Shown here: piece after piece, positions 1 to 9,900 of the stretch
Layout of the letters: each line of letters opens with the position of its first letter
Numbering within the stretch: the first letter of the stretch is position 1
Source: Flavobacterium chryseum
GTDB lineage: Bacteria > Bacteroidota > Bacteroidia > Flavobacteriales > Flavobacteriaceae
DNA length: 64,000 bases
Assembly (NCBI RefSeq): GCF_004362015.1
Contig: NZ_SNWW01000006.1
Span: 1 to 64,000, forward strand
Direction: 5' to 3'
The notes under the pieces: model-generated
Databases searched by the model: none
Told to the model about the DNA's origin: nothing
What the model saw: the letters and a program-made list of their open reading frames with translations, nothing else
Position numbers and translations under genes: made by a program

Positions 1-235
1 TAATTTCAACCTTTTTCAAAACTTTTTCTTAACTCTCTGATAACCCCCTTTTTACAATTATAACTTTTTTAGTATTTGTGAGGAATTTCTGTAGCCGTTG
101 TGGGTTTCGCAATCCTCAGCTTCTAATTTATCCCTGTTTTATGGACTTCGCACCTTAATTACCCCTTTTTTACAGAACTATGCAAAGTGGCTTTTTTTTC
201 GTTTTAAAGGTTATAGGTTGCTTTCTTTGCTTATA
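1..235. other. Intergenic, no gene seen
   Basis: No reading frame resembling a known protein was found. The stretch is T-rich with short C runs. A pyrimidine motif (CCCCTTTTTTACA-like) occurs twice, near 42-56 and 160-174. It probably lies downstream of genes outside the left edge. Confidence 0.5.
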
Positions 236-357
236 TAAGGAGGCTTCTTTTGAAAACTACTGCCCCTAGCACCGATAGTCCCGAAGTCTCGGGAGAAATC
301 CTTTTGTGCCGGGGGTCGGCGCAAAAGATTGGAACGCATAGCGAGAATAGCTCCTTA
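236..357. repeat. Structured intergenic repeat-like element
   Basis: The ends pair as TAAGGAG (236-242) with CTCCTTA (351-357). Inside are two hairpins: TCCCGA (279-284) with TCGGGA (289-294), and a 10-bp stem 301-310 with 318-327 containing one T-G wobble. Text of the kind 'cccctagc-ccgatag ... cttttgtgcc ... gcaaaagatt ... agctcc' is, from memory, a recurring intergenic element in Flavobacterium genomes. Its function is unknown. No second copy was seen in this window. Confidence 0.5.
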
Positions 358-455
358 AAACTAAATTCTAAATTTTAGAAATTCCAAATTCAAACTTAAA
401 GAGCTTCGGCTTGGATCAGCTAAACACTTCTCTTAATATATAGACAGCAAAAATA

Positions 456-486
456 AACCCGACAGGTTTTCAAAAACTGTCGGGTT
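456..486 (-). terminator. Rho-independent terminator of the DUF4294 gene
   Basis: AACCCGACAG (456-465) pairs with CTGTCGGGTT (477-486). Read on the minus strand it is followed by TATTTTTG and lies 35 nt after the stop codon of the DUF4294 gene. Confidence 0.75.
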
Positions 487-520
487 GTGGGAGTAAATTT
501 TACTCTTATATATAGGAGCG

Positions 521-1201
521 TTATTTTTTGTTGATTGTTTTTGCTTTCGCTTCCCAGTGATTCATGAGATCATTATAATCTACTGGTTTGGCTGGTCTTT
601 GATTTAATAATCTGCCTGACTCAAATGCACGAACAAGAATTGTTTCTATTAGATAGTCTTCGTTGACTTCGTACGGTTTATATTCTGTTTTGAGGCTAAT
701 GTCGAATAAATTGGCAGTTGTATTAGATACAAAGGCTTTGAAGCCGCTTTTCAGGGTTCGGATTAATTCGTATGTTGTAATTCCGGTTTGGCGATGAACC
801 AGCTTTACCAGAATTTGGCCTTGTCTACGCGAGAGCTTCTTCAATCGGTCCTCGAATTCATTATTAAGGTAATCTTCTACAATTTTAAAATATTTCTTTT
901 TTTCACGATTGGTTTTCAATCTCGCCATTCCCTGATTTAAAGCAGTTAATCTATCTGAAGCTAATTTTGCATAGGGATAGACTTTATAAACTCTATTTTG
1001 AAGAATGAGAAATTGCTTTTGAGCTTCGGGATCAAGCTTTTCTTTAGAAATGATAATTTCCGGTAATTGGATAGTATCATTCAAGATAGAATCTTGTTCG
1101 GTAAGGATATAGCCCATTTCCTGATTTTCTTTAGGAGTAACCTGAGCCTGACTTGTAAAAGAAATCAATATAAAAAACAAAAGAATGTAGGTAAATCTCA
1201 T
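521..1201 (-). CDS. DUF4294 domain-containing protein, exported
   Basis: 226 residues. The N terminus is a typical signal peptide (hydrophobic residues 4-16, then SFTSQAQ, cleavage near residue 20). The remainder matches the DUF4294 pattern known from Bacteroidota: a short acidic linker, then a Lys/Arg-rich helical region (about 60-200) with a YKVYPYAKLASDRL-like segment. No catalytic motif is recognisable. It probably acts in the periplasm. It is divergent from the M42 aminopeptidase across 81 bp. The family assignment is confident; the role is unknown. Confidence 0.8.
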   Translation of the reverse strand: MRFTYILLFFILISFTSQAQVTPKENQEMGYILTEQDSILNDTIQLPEIIISKEKLDPEAQKQFLILQNRVYKVYPYAKLASDRLTALNQGMARLKTNREKKKYFKIVEDYLNNEFEDRLKKLSRRQGQILVKLVHRQTGITTYELIRTLKSGFKAFVSNTTANLFDISLKTEYKPYEVNEDYLIETILVRAFESGRLLNQRPAKPVDYNDLMNHWEAKAKTINKK

Positions 1202-1282
1202 AGAGTCATAATTTAAATGTAAAATTATATATTTATATACAACTCTAATACCAAATTTATAAATTAGCGCAAAAATATTTTT

Positions 1283-2371
1283 ATGAGCACGAAATCTATC
1301 TTAAAAGATACCTCTATCGCTTTCTTAGAAAGCTACCTTAATAACGCCTCGCCTACTGGTTACGAAAGTGAAGGCCAAAAACTTTGGATGAATTATTTAA
1401 CTCCGTATGTTGATACTTTTATTACTGATACTTATGGAACTGCTGTTGGAATCATTAATCCGGACGCTCCTTTTAAAGTAGTTATTGAAGGTCATGCCGA
1501 TGAAATTTCGTGGTATGTGAACTATATTACTGATGATGGTTTATTATATGTAATACGAAATGGTGGTTCTGATCATCAGATTGCTCCATCTAAAAGGGTT
1601 AATATTCACACCAAAAAAGGAATTGTAAAAGGAGTTTTTGGATGGCCTGCGATTCATACTCGTTTGCGTGATAAGGAAGAAATTCCAAAATTAAGCAATA
1701 TTTTCATTGATTTAGGATGCGAAACTAAAGAGCAAGTTCTGGAAATGGGTGTTCACGTTGGTTGCGTGATTACTTATCCGGACGAATTTATGATTCTTAA
1801 CGAAAATAAATTTGTTTGCCGTGCCATCGATAATAGAATGGGTGGATTTATGATTGCCGAAGTTGCGCGTTTATTGCATGAAAATAAAAAAACGCTTCCG
1901 TTTGGATTGTACATAGTAAATTCTGTTCAGGAAGAAATTGGATTACGCGGTGCTGAAATGATTGCGCAAACGATTAAACCAAATGTTGCCATTGTAACTG
2001 ATGTTTGCCACGATACAACTACGCCAATGATTGATAAAAAAGTAGAAGGCGATCTTAAAATGGGTAAAGGTCCTGTTATCGCTTATGCGCCGGCGGTTCA
2101 AAACAAACTGCGTGATTTAATTGTTGATACTGCAGAAGAAAACAAAATTCCGTTTCAACGCAGTGCAATTTCTCGAGCAACAGGAACAGATACTGATGCT
2201 TTTGCTTACAGCAATGGCGGTGTAGCATCTGCATTAATCTCTTTACCTTTGCGTTATATGCATACGACTGTAGAAATGGTGCATAGAGAAGATGTTGAAA
2301 ATGTGATTCAGTTGATTTATGAATCATTATTGAAAATTGAAAACAATGAAACTTTTTCTTATTTCAAATAA
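1283..2371 (+). CDS. M42 family metallopeptidase (aminopeptidase)
   Basis: 362 residues, the usual length for the PepA/YsdC-type M42 family, cytosolic dinuclear metal aminopeptidases that trim peptides. Expected metal and catalytic positions are visible: H71 in EGHADE, D183 in AIDNR, the EE pair 217-218 in VQEEIG, D240 in TDVCHDT and H327 near the C terminus. There is no signal peptide. A hairpin follows 18 nt after the stop codon. Substrate preference cannot be read from the sequence. Confidence 0.9.
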   Translation: MSTKSILKDTSIAFLESYLNNASPTGYESEGQKLWMNYLTPYVDTFITDTYGTAVGIINPDAPFKVVIEGHADEISWYVNYITDDGLLYVIRNGGSDHQIAPSKRVNIHTKKGIVKGVFGWPAIHTRLRDKEEIPKLSNIFIDLGCETKEQVLEMGVHVGCVITYPDEFMILNENKFVCRAIDNRMGGFMIAEVARLLHENKKTLPFGLYIVNSVQEEIGLRGAEMIAQTIKPNVAIVTDVCHDTTTPMIDKKVEGDLKMGKGPVIAYAPAVQNKLRDLIVDTAEENKIPFQRSAISRATGTDTDAFAYSNGGVASALISLPLRYMHTTVEMVHREDVENVIQLIYESLLKIENNETFSYFK

Positions 2372-2388
2372 GACAATCTAAAACGTCG

Positions 2389-2415
2389 AATCGGTTATTA
2401 AATAAATAACCGATT
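2389..2415 (+). terminator. Inverted repeat, possible terminator or operator
   Basis: AATCGGTTAT (2389-2398) pairs perfectly with ATAACCGATT (2406-2415) around a 7-nt loop. No clear T-run follows on the plus strand, and the repeat ends 18 nt before the response regulator start codon. It could therefore be a weak terminator of the aminopeptidase gene or an operator for the regulator gene. Confidence 0.45.
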
Positions 2416-2433
2416 TGACTAATATATTATTAC

Positions 2434-3114
2434 ATGAAAATTTTACTACTCGAAGACGATTTTACTTTATCTAAAGAAGTCTCTGCATTCTTTACTTCAA
2501 AAGAATTCGAGTGTATAACTTATTATGATGGTTCGCTGTTATTGAAAAAATATTTGCCTTATGAATATGATTTAATAATTCTCGATATTAATGTGCCCGG
2601 AACAAATGGAATTGATGTTTGCAAGGGTATTCGGGAAGTTGATAAAAAGACGCCAATTATTATGCTTACGGCTTTTAGTGAAATTGAAGATAAACTGGCT
2701 TCTTTTGATAATGGTGCCGATGATTATTTGATGAAGCCTTTTCATTTTGAAGAATTACATGCCCGAATTTCTTCTTTATTAAGGAGAAAAGATATTCCGC
2801 AACAAGTTGAGAAGAAAATTATTATTGATGATTTAGAAATTCTTGAAGAGGAAATGAAAGTGTATCGCTCTGGCGAAGAAATCAAACTTACTCCAAAAGA
2901 GTTTAAATTGATTTTAATTCTAGCTCAAGCCAAGGGCAAGGTATTATCGAAACAATTTATTGCTGAGAAACTTTGGGATTATCATATTGAAACCAATCAG
3001 AATACTATTGAAGTTTATATTAATTTTTTGAGAAAGAAAATAGACAAAGACCACGAAACAAAACTCATTCGGACCAAAATTGGTTACGGATATTATTTAA
3101 GCGATCAGGAATGA
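2434..3114 (+). CDS. OmpR-family response regulator
   Basis: 226 residues. The receiver domain (1-118) has acidic D8/D9, phospho-acceptor D51 in LIILDINVPG and K101 in YLMKPF. A C-terminal winged-helix DNA-binding domain of the OmpR type follows (about 130-225, ending in the IRTKIGYGYYL wing). It overlaps the histidine kinase gene by 4 bp (ATGA), so the two are co-translated. The next genes are a tripartite metal efflux system. By analogy with CusR/CzcR it most likely activates that operon, but the inducing signal is not shown. Confidence 0.93.
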   Translation: MKILLLEDDFTLSKEVSAFFTSKEFECITYYDGSLLLKKYLPYEYDLIILDINVPGTNGIDVCKGIREVDKKTPIIMLTAFSEIEDKLASFDNGADDYLMKPFHFEELHARISSLLRRKDIPQQVEKKIIIDDLEILEEEMKVYRSGEEIKLTPKEFKLILILAQAKGKVLSKQFIAEKLWDYHIETNQNTIEVYINFLRKKIDKDHETKLIRTKIGYGYYLSDQE

Positions 3115-4478
3115 CTTTAAAAAACAGGATATCACTTTTAGTAAGTTTATTGTTTACAATCCTTTTTGGGTTGGCTTCTACATTGATATTCGTTTTATAT
3201 TCCAATTTCAGAAAGGAAGAATTTCGAGATCGACTCGAAATAAAGGCGCTTTCTAACATTAAACTTTTGGTAAATGTTAAGCAAGTTGATAATCAGCTTT
3301 TGAAAATTATTGATCAAAACTCGATTAATAAATTGTACGACGAGAAAACTTTAGTATTCGATTCTAATTATAAACTTATATACAGTAGTATAGATGATGC
3401 GAAAATTAACTGGTCAATTGATGATTTAAAATATTTAAAGAAGAATAAAACCTTTTTTAAGCAACAAGGCGATTACGAAGTTTATGGCGTTTTTTATGAC
3501 ACTAAAGACCGGGATTTTTATGCTTTGATATCGGCAACTGATGATTACGGCAAACGCAAATTACTTTTTTTGCGCTATACGTTAATTATATCTTATATCT
3601 TTTTTACTTGTGTTTGTTGGGTGGTTACCTCTATTACCGTGAAAAAATTAATGAGTCCGTTAAGTGCTTTTCATCAAAAAATAAAAAAAATCAATGAAAA
3701 TAATCTTGATACTCGTGTAGAATCTAAAAGTAATAATAATGAAATTGACCTGATCGCCAATGAATTTAATTTCATGATGGACCGGATTGAGATTTCTTAT
3801 CAAAAACAAAAAGAATTTACCGCGCACGCGTCGCACGAGCTTAGGACTCCCCTATCTAGAATTACTTCTCAAATAGAAAACACCATTGCAGATTCTACAA
3901 CATCCATAAAAGGCAAAACATTCTTAAATACTATTTTATCAGATGTGAATCAGTTAACTGAATTGATTAACTCACTATTGATTCTATCTAAAATAGATAA
4001 CAAAAAACATGAAAATACAGAAGTCCAGCGTATGGATGAAATTATATTTTCGGCTATTGAGAACTTAAATAAAAGTTTTCCAGATTTTGTAATTCTTTTT
4101 GAAATGGAAGAAAACGACAATTTAGACACGGCTTTAGAAATTAAAGGAAATAAAAACCTATTAGAAATCGCCTTAGGTAATATTTTAAAAAATGCGTGTG
4201 TTTACTCTGATAATAAACAAGCTCTTATAAAAATTAGTACTGAAAATGATAATCTTATCATCTCTATTTTAAATACAGGAAATACATTAACTGAAAATGA
4301 GCAAAAAAATCTTTTTCAGCCTTTTATGCGTGGTGAAAATTCTAAAGGAACTTCAGGCTTTGGGCTTGGTTTACGTATTGTTCAGCGTATTCTAAATCTT
4401 CATAATACTCAAATTATGTATAACGTTCCAAAAGAAAATACTAATTTATTTCAATTAGTATTTCATTCCAATTTCTAG
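3111..4478 (+). CDS. Sensor histidine kinase
   Basis: 455 residues. Transmembrane segments lie at about 7-30 and 155-177 and flank a roughly 120-residue extracytoplasmic sensor region. A HAMP-like linker (178-232) follows, then HisKA with H242 in FTAHASHELRTPL. The HATPase domain has an N box (EIALGNILKNA) and a G box (GFGLGLRIV). The kinase belongs to the HAMP-containing class found beside heavy-metal efflux pumps. It is the partner of the overlapping response regulator. The ligand is unknown; there is no obvious metal-binding His/Cys cluster in the sensor region. Confidence 0.92.
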   Translation: MTLKNRISLLVSLLFTILFGLASTLIFVLYSNFRKEEFRDRLEIKALSNIKLLVNVKQVDNQLLKIIDQNSINKLYDEKTLVFDSNYKLIYSSIDDAKINWSIDDLKYLKKNKTFFKQQGDYEVYGVFYDTKDRDFYALISATDDYGKRKLLFLRYTLIISYIFFTCVCWVVTSITVKKLMSPLSAFHQKIKKINENNLDTRVESKSNNNEIDLIANEFNFMMDRIEISYQKQKEFTAHASHELRTPLSRITSQIENTIADSTTSIKGKTFLNTILSDVNQLTELINSLLILSKIDNKKHENTEVQRMDEIIFSAIENLNKSFPDFVILFEMEENDNLDTALEIKGNKNLLEIALGNILKNACVYSDNKQALIKISTENDNLIISILNTGNTLTENEQKNLFQPFMRGENSKGTSGFGLGLRIVQRILNLHNTQIMYNVPKENTNLFQLVFHSNF

Positions 4479-4502
4479 AAACTTTTCATTTTTAAGTTCT
4501 TT

Positions 4503-4549
4503 TTAAGGTCGCCATTAAGGCATCTTAAAGCCCTGTGCTATCATCTTTG
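4503..4549 (+). promoter_or_regulatory. Efflux operon promoter with three TTAAGG-type repeats
   Basis: TTAAGG at 4503-4508 and 4515-4520 and TTAAAG at 4525-4530 are spaced 12 and 10 bp. They are followed by a -7-like box CATCTTTG (4542-4549), 20 nt before the TolC start codon. Direct repeats at about one helical turn are typical of OmpR-family binding sites, which makes these the best candidate site for the upstream response regulator. Confidence 0.45.
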
Positions 4550-4569
4550 TATCAAATAAAAATGATACG

Positions 4570-5817
4570 ATGAAAAAGTTATTTGCATTATTATTGCTGA
4601 TTTTATTCAATCAGGTAAGTTCGGCACAAAAAACAGTCACTTTAGAAGAGTGTGAAAGCCAGTTTCTAAAAAACAATCTTTTTTTGCTGGCATCTCAATA
4701 TAATATAGATGCCTTAAAAGCACTGACGATGCAAGCCCGAATTTGGAATAATCCGACGATTACTGCAGAATTAAATGCTTACAATCCTGAAAGAAATCAA
4801 TATTTAGATATTGGAAAAGACGGTCAGAAAGCCTTTGGTATTGAGCAGCTGATTTATTTGGGCGGAAAAAAACGCAACGAAATAAAACTGGCTCAAACTA
4901 ATGAAAAATTAGCTGAGCTTCAGTTTAATGATTTACTAAGAACATTAAAATTGCAATTGCGAAAAAGTTTTTACACGGTTTATTATAATACAAAAAGCCT
5001 GGAAACTACAGATGAGCAGCTTTCTCATATTGAAGATTTAATCAATTCTTATTCTGCTCAGGCTCAAAAAGGAAATGTTCCGTTGAAAGATGTTGTCCGT
5101 TTGCAATCGCTATATCTCAACTTTAAAAACGAGCGCATGGAAGTTGTAAATGATAATATTGAGGAACAAGCGAACTTAAAATTATTATTGAATGCAACTG
5201 AAAACGTGATACCGGAAGTTTCTAAAGAAGCATTTGATAAATACACAAAAGAAATTCCGTTTGACCTTAAAAGTCTTGAAAGTGATGCTATTGCCAATCG
5301 CCCTGATTATTTAGCTAAACAAAAAGATATTGAAGCAAATGAACTTAATGTGAAATGGCAAAAATCATTATCCATTCCGGACATTACAGTTGGTGCAAAT
5401 TATGACCAGCGAAGTGGTGCATTTAATAAGGAAGCAAATTTAACATTGGGAATTCCTTTACCGCTTTGGAATTCAAACAAAGGGAATATTAAATACGCCA
5501 AAACAATCTTAGAACAATCAAAAGTTGAAAAGCAAAATTTTGATCTTCAATTGCAAACTGAAATCACATCGGCTTGGAATAAATGGAATGAATCCCGCAA
5601 AAATTATGTTGCTATAAAACCAACTATAAATGCTGACTTTGAAGCTGTTTATAATGGAATGTTAACCAATTTTCAAAAGCGAAATGTGAGCTTATTAGAA
5701 TTTACTGATTTTATGGAAAGCTATAATCAAGCGGCAGTTCAGATAAATGAACTGAAAAAGAAAGTAGCACTTTCTGGCGAAGAATTGAATAGTACAATCA
5801 ACAAAGACTTATTTTAA
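4570..5817 (+). CDS. TolC-family outer membrane efflux protein (CzcC-like)
   Basis: 415 residues with a signal peptide (1-19, ending VSSAQ). The rest has the long amphipathic helices and repeated layout of the TolC/OEP fold, here of the CzcC/CusC type. It forms the outer-membrane channel of the tripartite pump encoded by this gene and the next two. The next gene starts 12 bp downstream. No lipobox is present, unlike many CusC proteins. Confidence 0.9.
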   Translation: MKKLFALLLLILFNQVSSAQKTVTLEECESQFLKNNLFLLASQYNIDALKALTMQARIWNNPTITAELNAYNPERNQYLDIGKDGQKAFGIEQLIYLGGKKRNEIKLAQTNEKLAELQFNDLLRTLKLQLRKSFYTVYYNTKSLETTDEQLSHIEDLINSYSAQAQKGNVPLKDVVRLQSLYLNFKNERMEVVNDNIEEQANLKLLLNATENVIPEVSKEAFDKYTKEIPFDLKSLESDAIANRPDYLAKQKDIEANELNVKWQKSLSIPDITVGANYDQRSGAFNKEANLTLGIPLPLWNSNKGNIKYAKTILEQSKVEKQNFDLQLQTEITSAWNKWNESRKNYVAIKPTINADFEAVYNGMLTNFQKRNVSLLEFTDFMESYNQAAVQINELKKKVALSGEELNSTINKDLF

Positions 5818-5829
5818 AACCTAATAAAG

Positions 5830-6915
5830 ATGAAATATAAACTAATTATAGGAATTGCTCTCGTGAGTTTATCAATCTCGAGCTGTAAAAAGGAAGTAGA
5901 AAATCCTGAAACGAATACAAGTTTTGCTTTAAGCGATGCAATGCTAAAAACGACTTCGACAGCTGTCGCGCAAACACAACCTGTAAAAAATGAATTGAGT
6001 TTTTACGGAAAAATTACTGCAGACAATAATAAGATGATTGATGTTTATCCGCTTGTTGGAGGAAATGTTGTCAAAGTAAATGTAGAACTTGGAGATTATG
6101 TAAAAAAAGGACAAGTTTTAGCGACTATAAAAAGCACCGATATTGCTGATTTTGAAAAACAATCTATTGATGCAAAAAATGACTTATTAGTTGCAAAAAA
6201 TCAATTAAAAGTAGCTCAGGAATTATTTGATGGAAAATTGAATTCAGAAAGCGATGTACTTCAGGCAAAATCTGAAGTAAATAAAGCACAATCGCAATTG
6301 GGTAAAATTCAGGAAACGTATAAAATCTATAATATTAAGGCGGGTTCTATTTACGAAGTAACGGCTCCAATTAGTGGATTTATTATTCAAAAAAGTATTA
6401 ATCAGGATATGCTTTTGAGAAATGATCGTTCTGAAAATATTTTTGACATTGCCGAAATCAGCGAAGTTTGGGCATTGGCCAATATTAATGAAATCGATAT
6501 TAATAAAGTAAAATTAGGTATTGATGCTGATGTAACAACGCTCAGTTATTCTGATAAAGTTTTTAAAGGAAAAGTGGATAAAATCTTCAATGTAATCGAT
6601 CCTGAAACTAAGGCAATGCAGGCGCGTATTAAATTAAAAAACACAGATTATTTGTTAAAACCTGATATGAATGCGAATATAAAATTGTCTTTTAACGAAG
6701 GTAAATCTATGATAGCCGTACCAAGTAAAGCAATTGTTTTTGATAAAAGTAAAAACTTTGTAATGGTTTTTAAAGATCGTAACAATATAGAAACCAGACA
6801 AGTTGAAGTTTACAGTCAAGTTGGTGATGTTACTTATATCTCAAGTGGATTAAAAGAAAATGAGAAAGTAATAACCAATAATCAGTTGTTTATTTATCGC
6901 GCTTTAAACGAATAA
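5830..6915 (+). CDS. RND efflux periplasmic adaptor (CzcB/CusB family), lipoprotein
   Basis: 361 residues. The N terminus has a lipobox ending SISSC, so Cys19 is probably lipidated. Barrel-sandwich/lipoyl halves are visible (YPLVGGNVVKVNVELGDYVKKG at 67-88 and a matching VTAPISGFI segment), separated by a coiled-coil hairpin, followed by a beta-barrel domain. It bridges the RND pump and the TolC channel. It sits 12 bp after the TolC gene and 3 bp before the pump gene, in one operon. Confidence 0.92.
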   Translation: MKYKLIIGIALVSLSISSCKKEVENPETNTSFALSDAMLKTTSTAVAQTQPVKNELSFYGKITADNNKMIDVYPLVGGNVVKVNVELGDYVKKGQVLATIKSTDIADFEKQSIDAKNDLLVAKNQLKVAQELFDGKLNSESDVLQAKSEVNKAQSQLGKIQETYKIYNIKAGSIYEVTAPISGFIIQKSINQDMLLRNDRSENIFDIAEISEVWALANINEIDINKVKLGIDADVTTLSYSDKVFKGKVDKIFNVIDPETKAMQARIKLKNTDYLLKPDMNANIKLSFNEGKSMIAVPSKAIVFDKSKNFVMVFKDRNNIETRQVEVYSQVGDVTYISSGLKENEKVITNNQLFIYRALNE

Positions 6916-6918
6916 GAC

Positions 6919-9900
6919 ATGAACAAATTCATACGAAATATTATTGCTTTTTCGCTTAAGAATAAAGCATTTACCTTTTTTTGGGTTGGATTATTGGCTG
7001 TTGCCGGATTTATTTCCTTCAAAAATATGCCAATTGACGCTTTTCCGGATGTAACAAATACACAGATTATCATCATTACACAATGGAATGGAAAAAGTGC
7101 TGAAGAAGTTGAACGATTTGTTACTTCTCCTATAGAAATCTCCATGAACTCGGTTCAGAAAAAGACCAGTGTTCGCAGTATTACCATGTTTGGATTATCT
7201 GTTATCAAAATTATTTTTGATGATGGAGTTGATGATACTTTTGCCCGTTTACAAGTAAATAATTTGCTTAAAAATGTATCGCTTCCAGATGGCGTTGATC
7301 CTGACGTCCAGCCTCCTTATGGGCCCACCGGTGAGATTTTCAGATACATTGTAAAAAGTAATAGCAGAGATAGTAGAGAATTATTAACCTATCAAAACTG
7401 GGTTATTGACAAACAATTGCGTTCTGTTCCCGGTGTTGCGGATTTAAATGTATTTGGAGGTCAGACCAAAACATATGAAGTTGGTGTTGATCCCATCAAA
7501 TTAGCAAAATACAACATTACTCCTTTACAGGTTTATAATGCTGTAAATGCCGGAAACCTAAATGTCGGCGGAGATATTATCGAGAAAAACGGACAGGCAT
7601 TTGTAGTGCGCGGTGTCGGACTATTAAAATCTATTTCAGATATTGAAAATATTATCGTTGATGATGCTAACGGAAATCCAATTTTGGTAAAAAACCTGGC
7701 TTCTGTTTACGAAAGTTCAATGCCAAGAGTGGGACAAACCGGTTTAGGCAAAAATGATGATGCTGTTGAAGGTATTGTGGTTATGCGCAAAGGCGAGAAT
7801 CCACAAGAAACTTTGGCTTTGATTAAAGCTAAAATAAAAGATCTGAATGATAATGTTCTTCCAAAAGACATCAAAATTGAAACTTTTTACGATCGTGATA
7901 ATTTGATGAATTTCACGACAGAAACCGTAATGCACAATTTATTTGAAGGTATTATTCTGGTTACCTGTGTTGTATTTCTTTTTATGGCCGACTGGAGGAC
8001 AACTTTCACGGTTTCAATTGTTATTCCGTTGTCGTTATTGTTTGCCTTTTTGTGCCTGAAAATGATGGGGATGAGTGCTAATTTGCTGAGTTTAGGTGCA
8101 GTCGATTTCGGAATCATTATTGATGGTGCGGTGGTTATGGTCGAGGGATTATTTGTGGTTTTGGATCACCGCGCGAATCAATTAGGAATGACGGCTTATA
8201 ACAAAATTGCAAAAGGCAGCCTGATTAAAAAAACCGGGGCAGAAATGGGTAAAGCCATCTTCTTTTCTAAATTAATCATCATTACAGCGTTATTGCCCAT
8301 TTTCTCTTTCCAAAAAGTAGAAGGAAAAATGTTCTCGCCTCTAGCCTACACGCTTGGTTTTGCCTTAATGGGAGCTTTACTTTTTACTTTGACATTGGTT
8401 CCTGTTTTATCTCACATTCTATTAAATAAAAATGTAAAAGAAAAAAATAATCCGTTCGTTAATTTTTGGGACCGAATTGTAAGTAAGGGTTTTGCCTGGA
8501 CATTTAAGCACAAAATGAAAACACTTATTGCTTCAATGGCAATTTTAGCGACTGTGTTTTTCTCGGCTACATTTTTAGGAACAGAATTTTTGCCTCAATT
8601 AAACGAAGGAGCTTTATGGGTAACGGCAGAATTACCAATGAGTACGTCTTTGCCTGAAAGTGTAAAAACTGCCGCAATGATTCGAAAAGATTTGGAAACT
8701 TTTCCTGAAGTAAAAAATGTTTTATCGCAAACCGGAAGAAGTAATGACGGAACAGACCCTAATGGTTTTGGGTTCATACAGCTTCAGGTTGATTTAAAAC
8801 CAAAATCAGAATGGACACGAAAAATCACTATGGATGATTTGATCAATCAAATGGATAAAAAACTCAAAGTTCATCAGGGAATTACTTATAATTATTCGCA
8901 GCCCGTTATTGATAACGTTGCAGAATCTGTAGCAGGTTTTAAAGCCTCAAATGCGGTAAAAATTTATGGTGATGATCTTGATAAACTCGATGAATTATCT
9001 AATGAGGTTTTAAAACAAATAAAAGATATTCCGGGAATTAAAGATGTCGGAATTCTTAGAAATGTTGGTCAGCCCGAAATTAGTGTAATTCTTGATCGAG
9101 ATAAAATGGCGGCTTACGGAGTGACATTAAGTGATGCACAAGCAGTTTTAGAATTGGCTTTTGGTGGAAAAACGGCTACTGAAAAATATGAAGACGAGAA
9201 AAAATTCGATGTCAGAGTTCGTTTTTCTAAAGAATATCGTAAAGACGAAAATGATATCAGCGAACTTAAAGTGCCAACAATTAGCGGAATAAAAATTCCT
9301 TTGAAAGAGATTTGTGAATTAAAAACGATTACTGGCCCGGCTTTCATTTACAGAGATAATACCAAACGTTTTATTGGCGTGAAATTCTCTGTTCGTGATC
9401 GGGATTTAGGAAGCACAATTGCTGAAGCTCAGGCTAAAGTAGCAAAAATGAAACTCCCTAATGGTTATACTGTAGGCTGGACAGGTGAATTTGAAAATCA
9501 GGTTCGTGCCAGCGCGCGTTTGGCTCAGGTAGTTCCAATCAGTTTAATCGGGATTTTTGTATTGTTGTTTATTCTTTTCGGAAACATCAAAGATTCATTG
9601 CTTGTTTTGGCCAATGTTCCGTTTGCAATTATTGGAGGAATTATCGCTTTGCATGTTACAGGAATGAATTTTGGAATCTCTGCAGGTGTTGGTTTTATTG
9701 CCTTATTAGGAATTTGTATTCAGAATGGCGTGATTTTAATATCTGAATTTCATCATAACATTAAAGCAAAATTAAGTCTGGAAGAGTCTATCTTTTTAGG
9801 TGTAAAAGCCAGAACACGAGCAGTTGTTATGACAGCACTTATGGCATCGATAGGTTTAATGCCGGCAGCTATTTCAACGGGAATTGGTTCAGAATCACAA

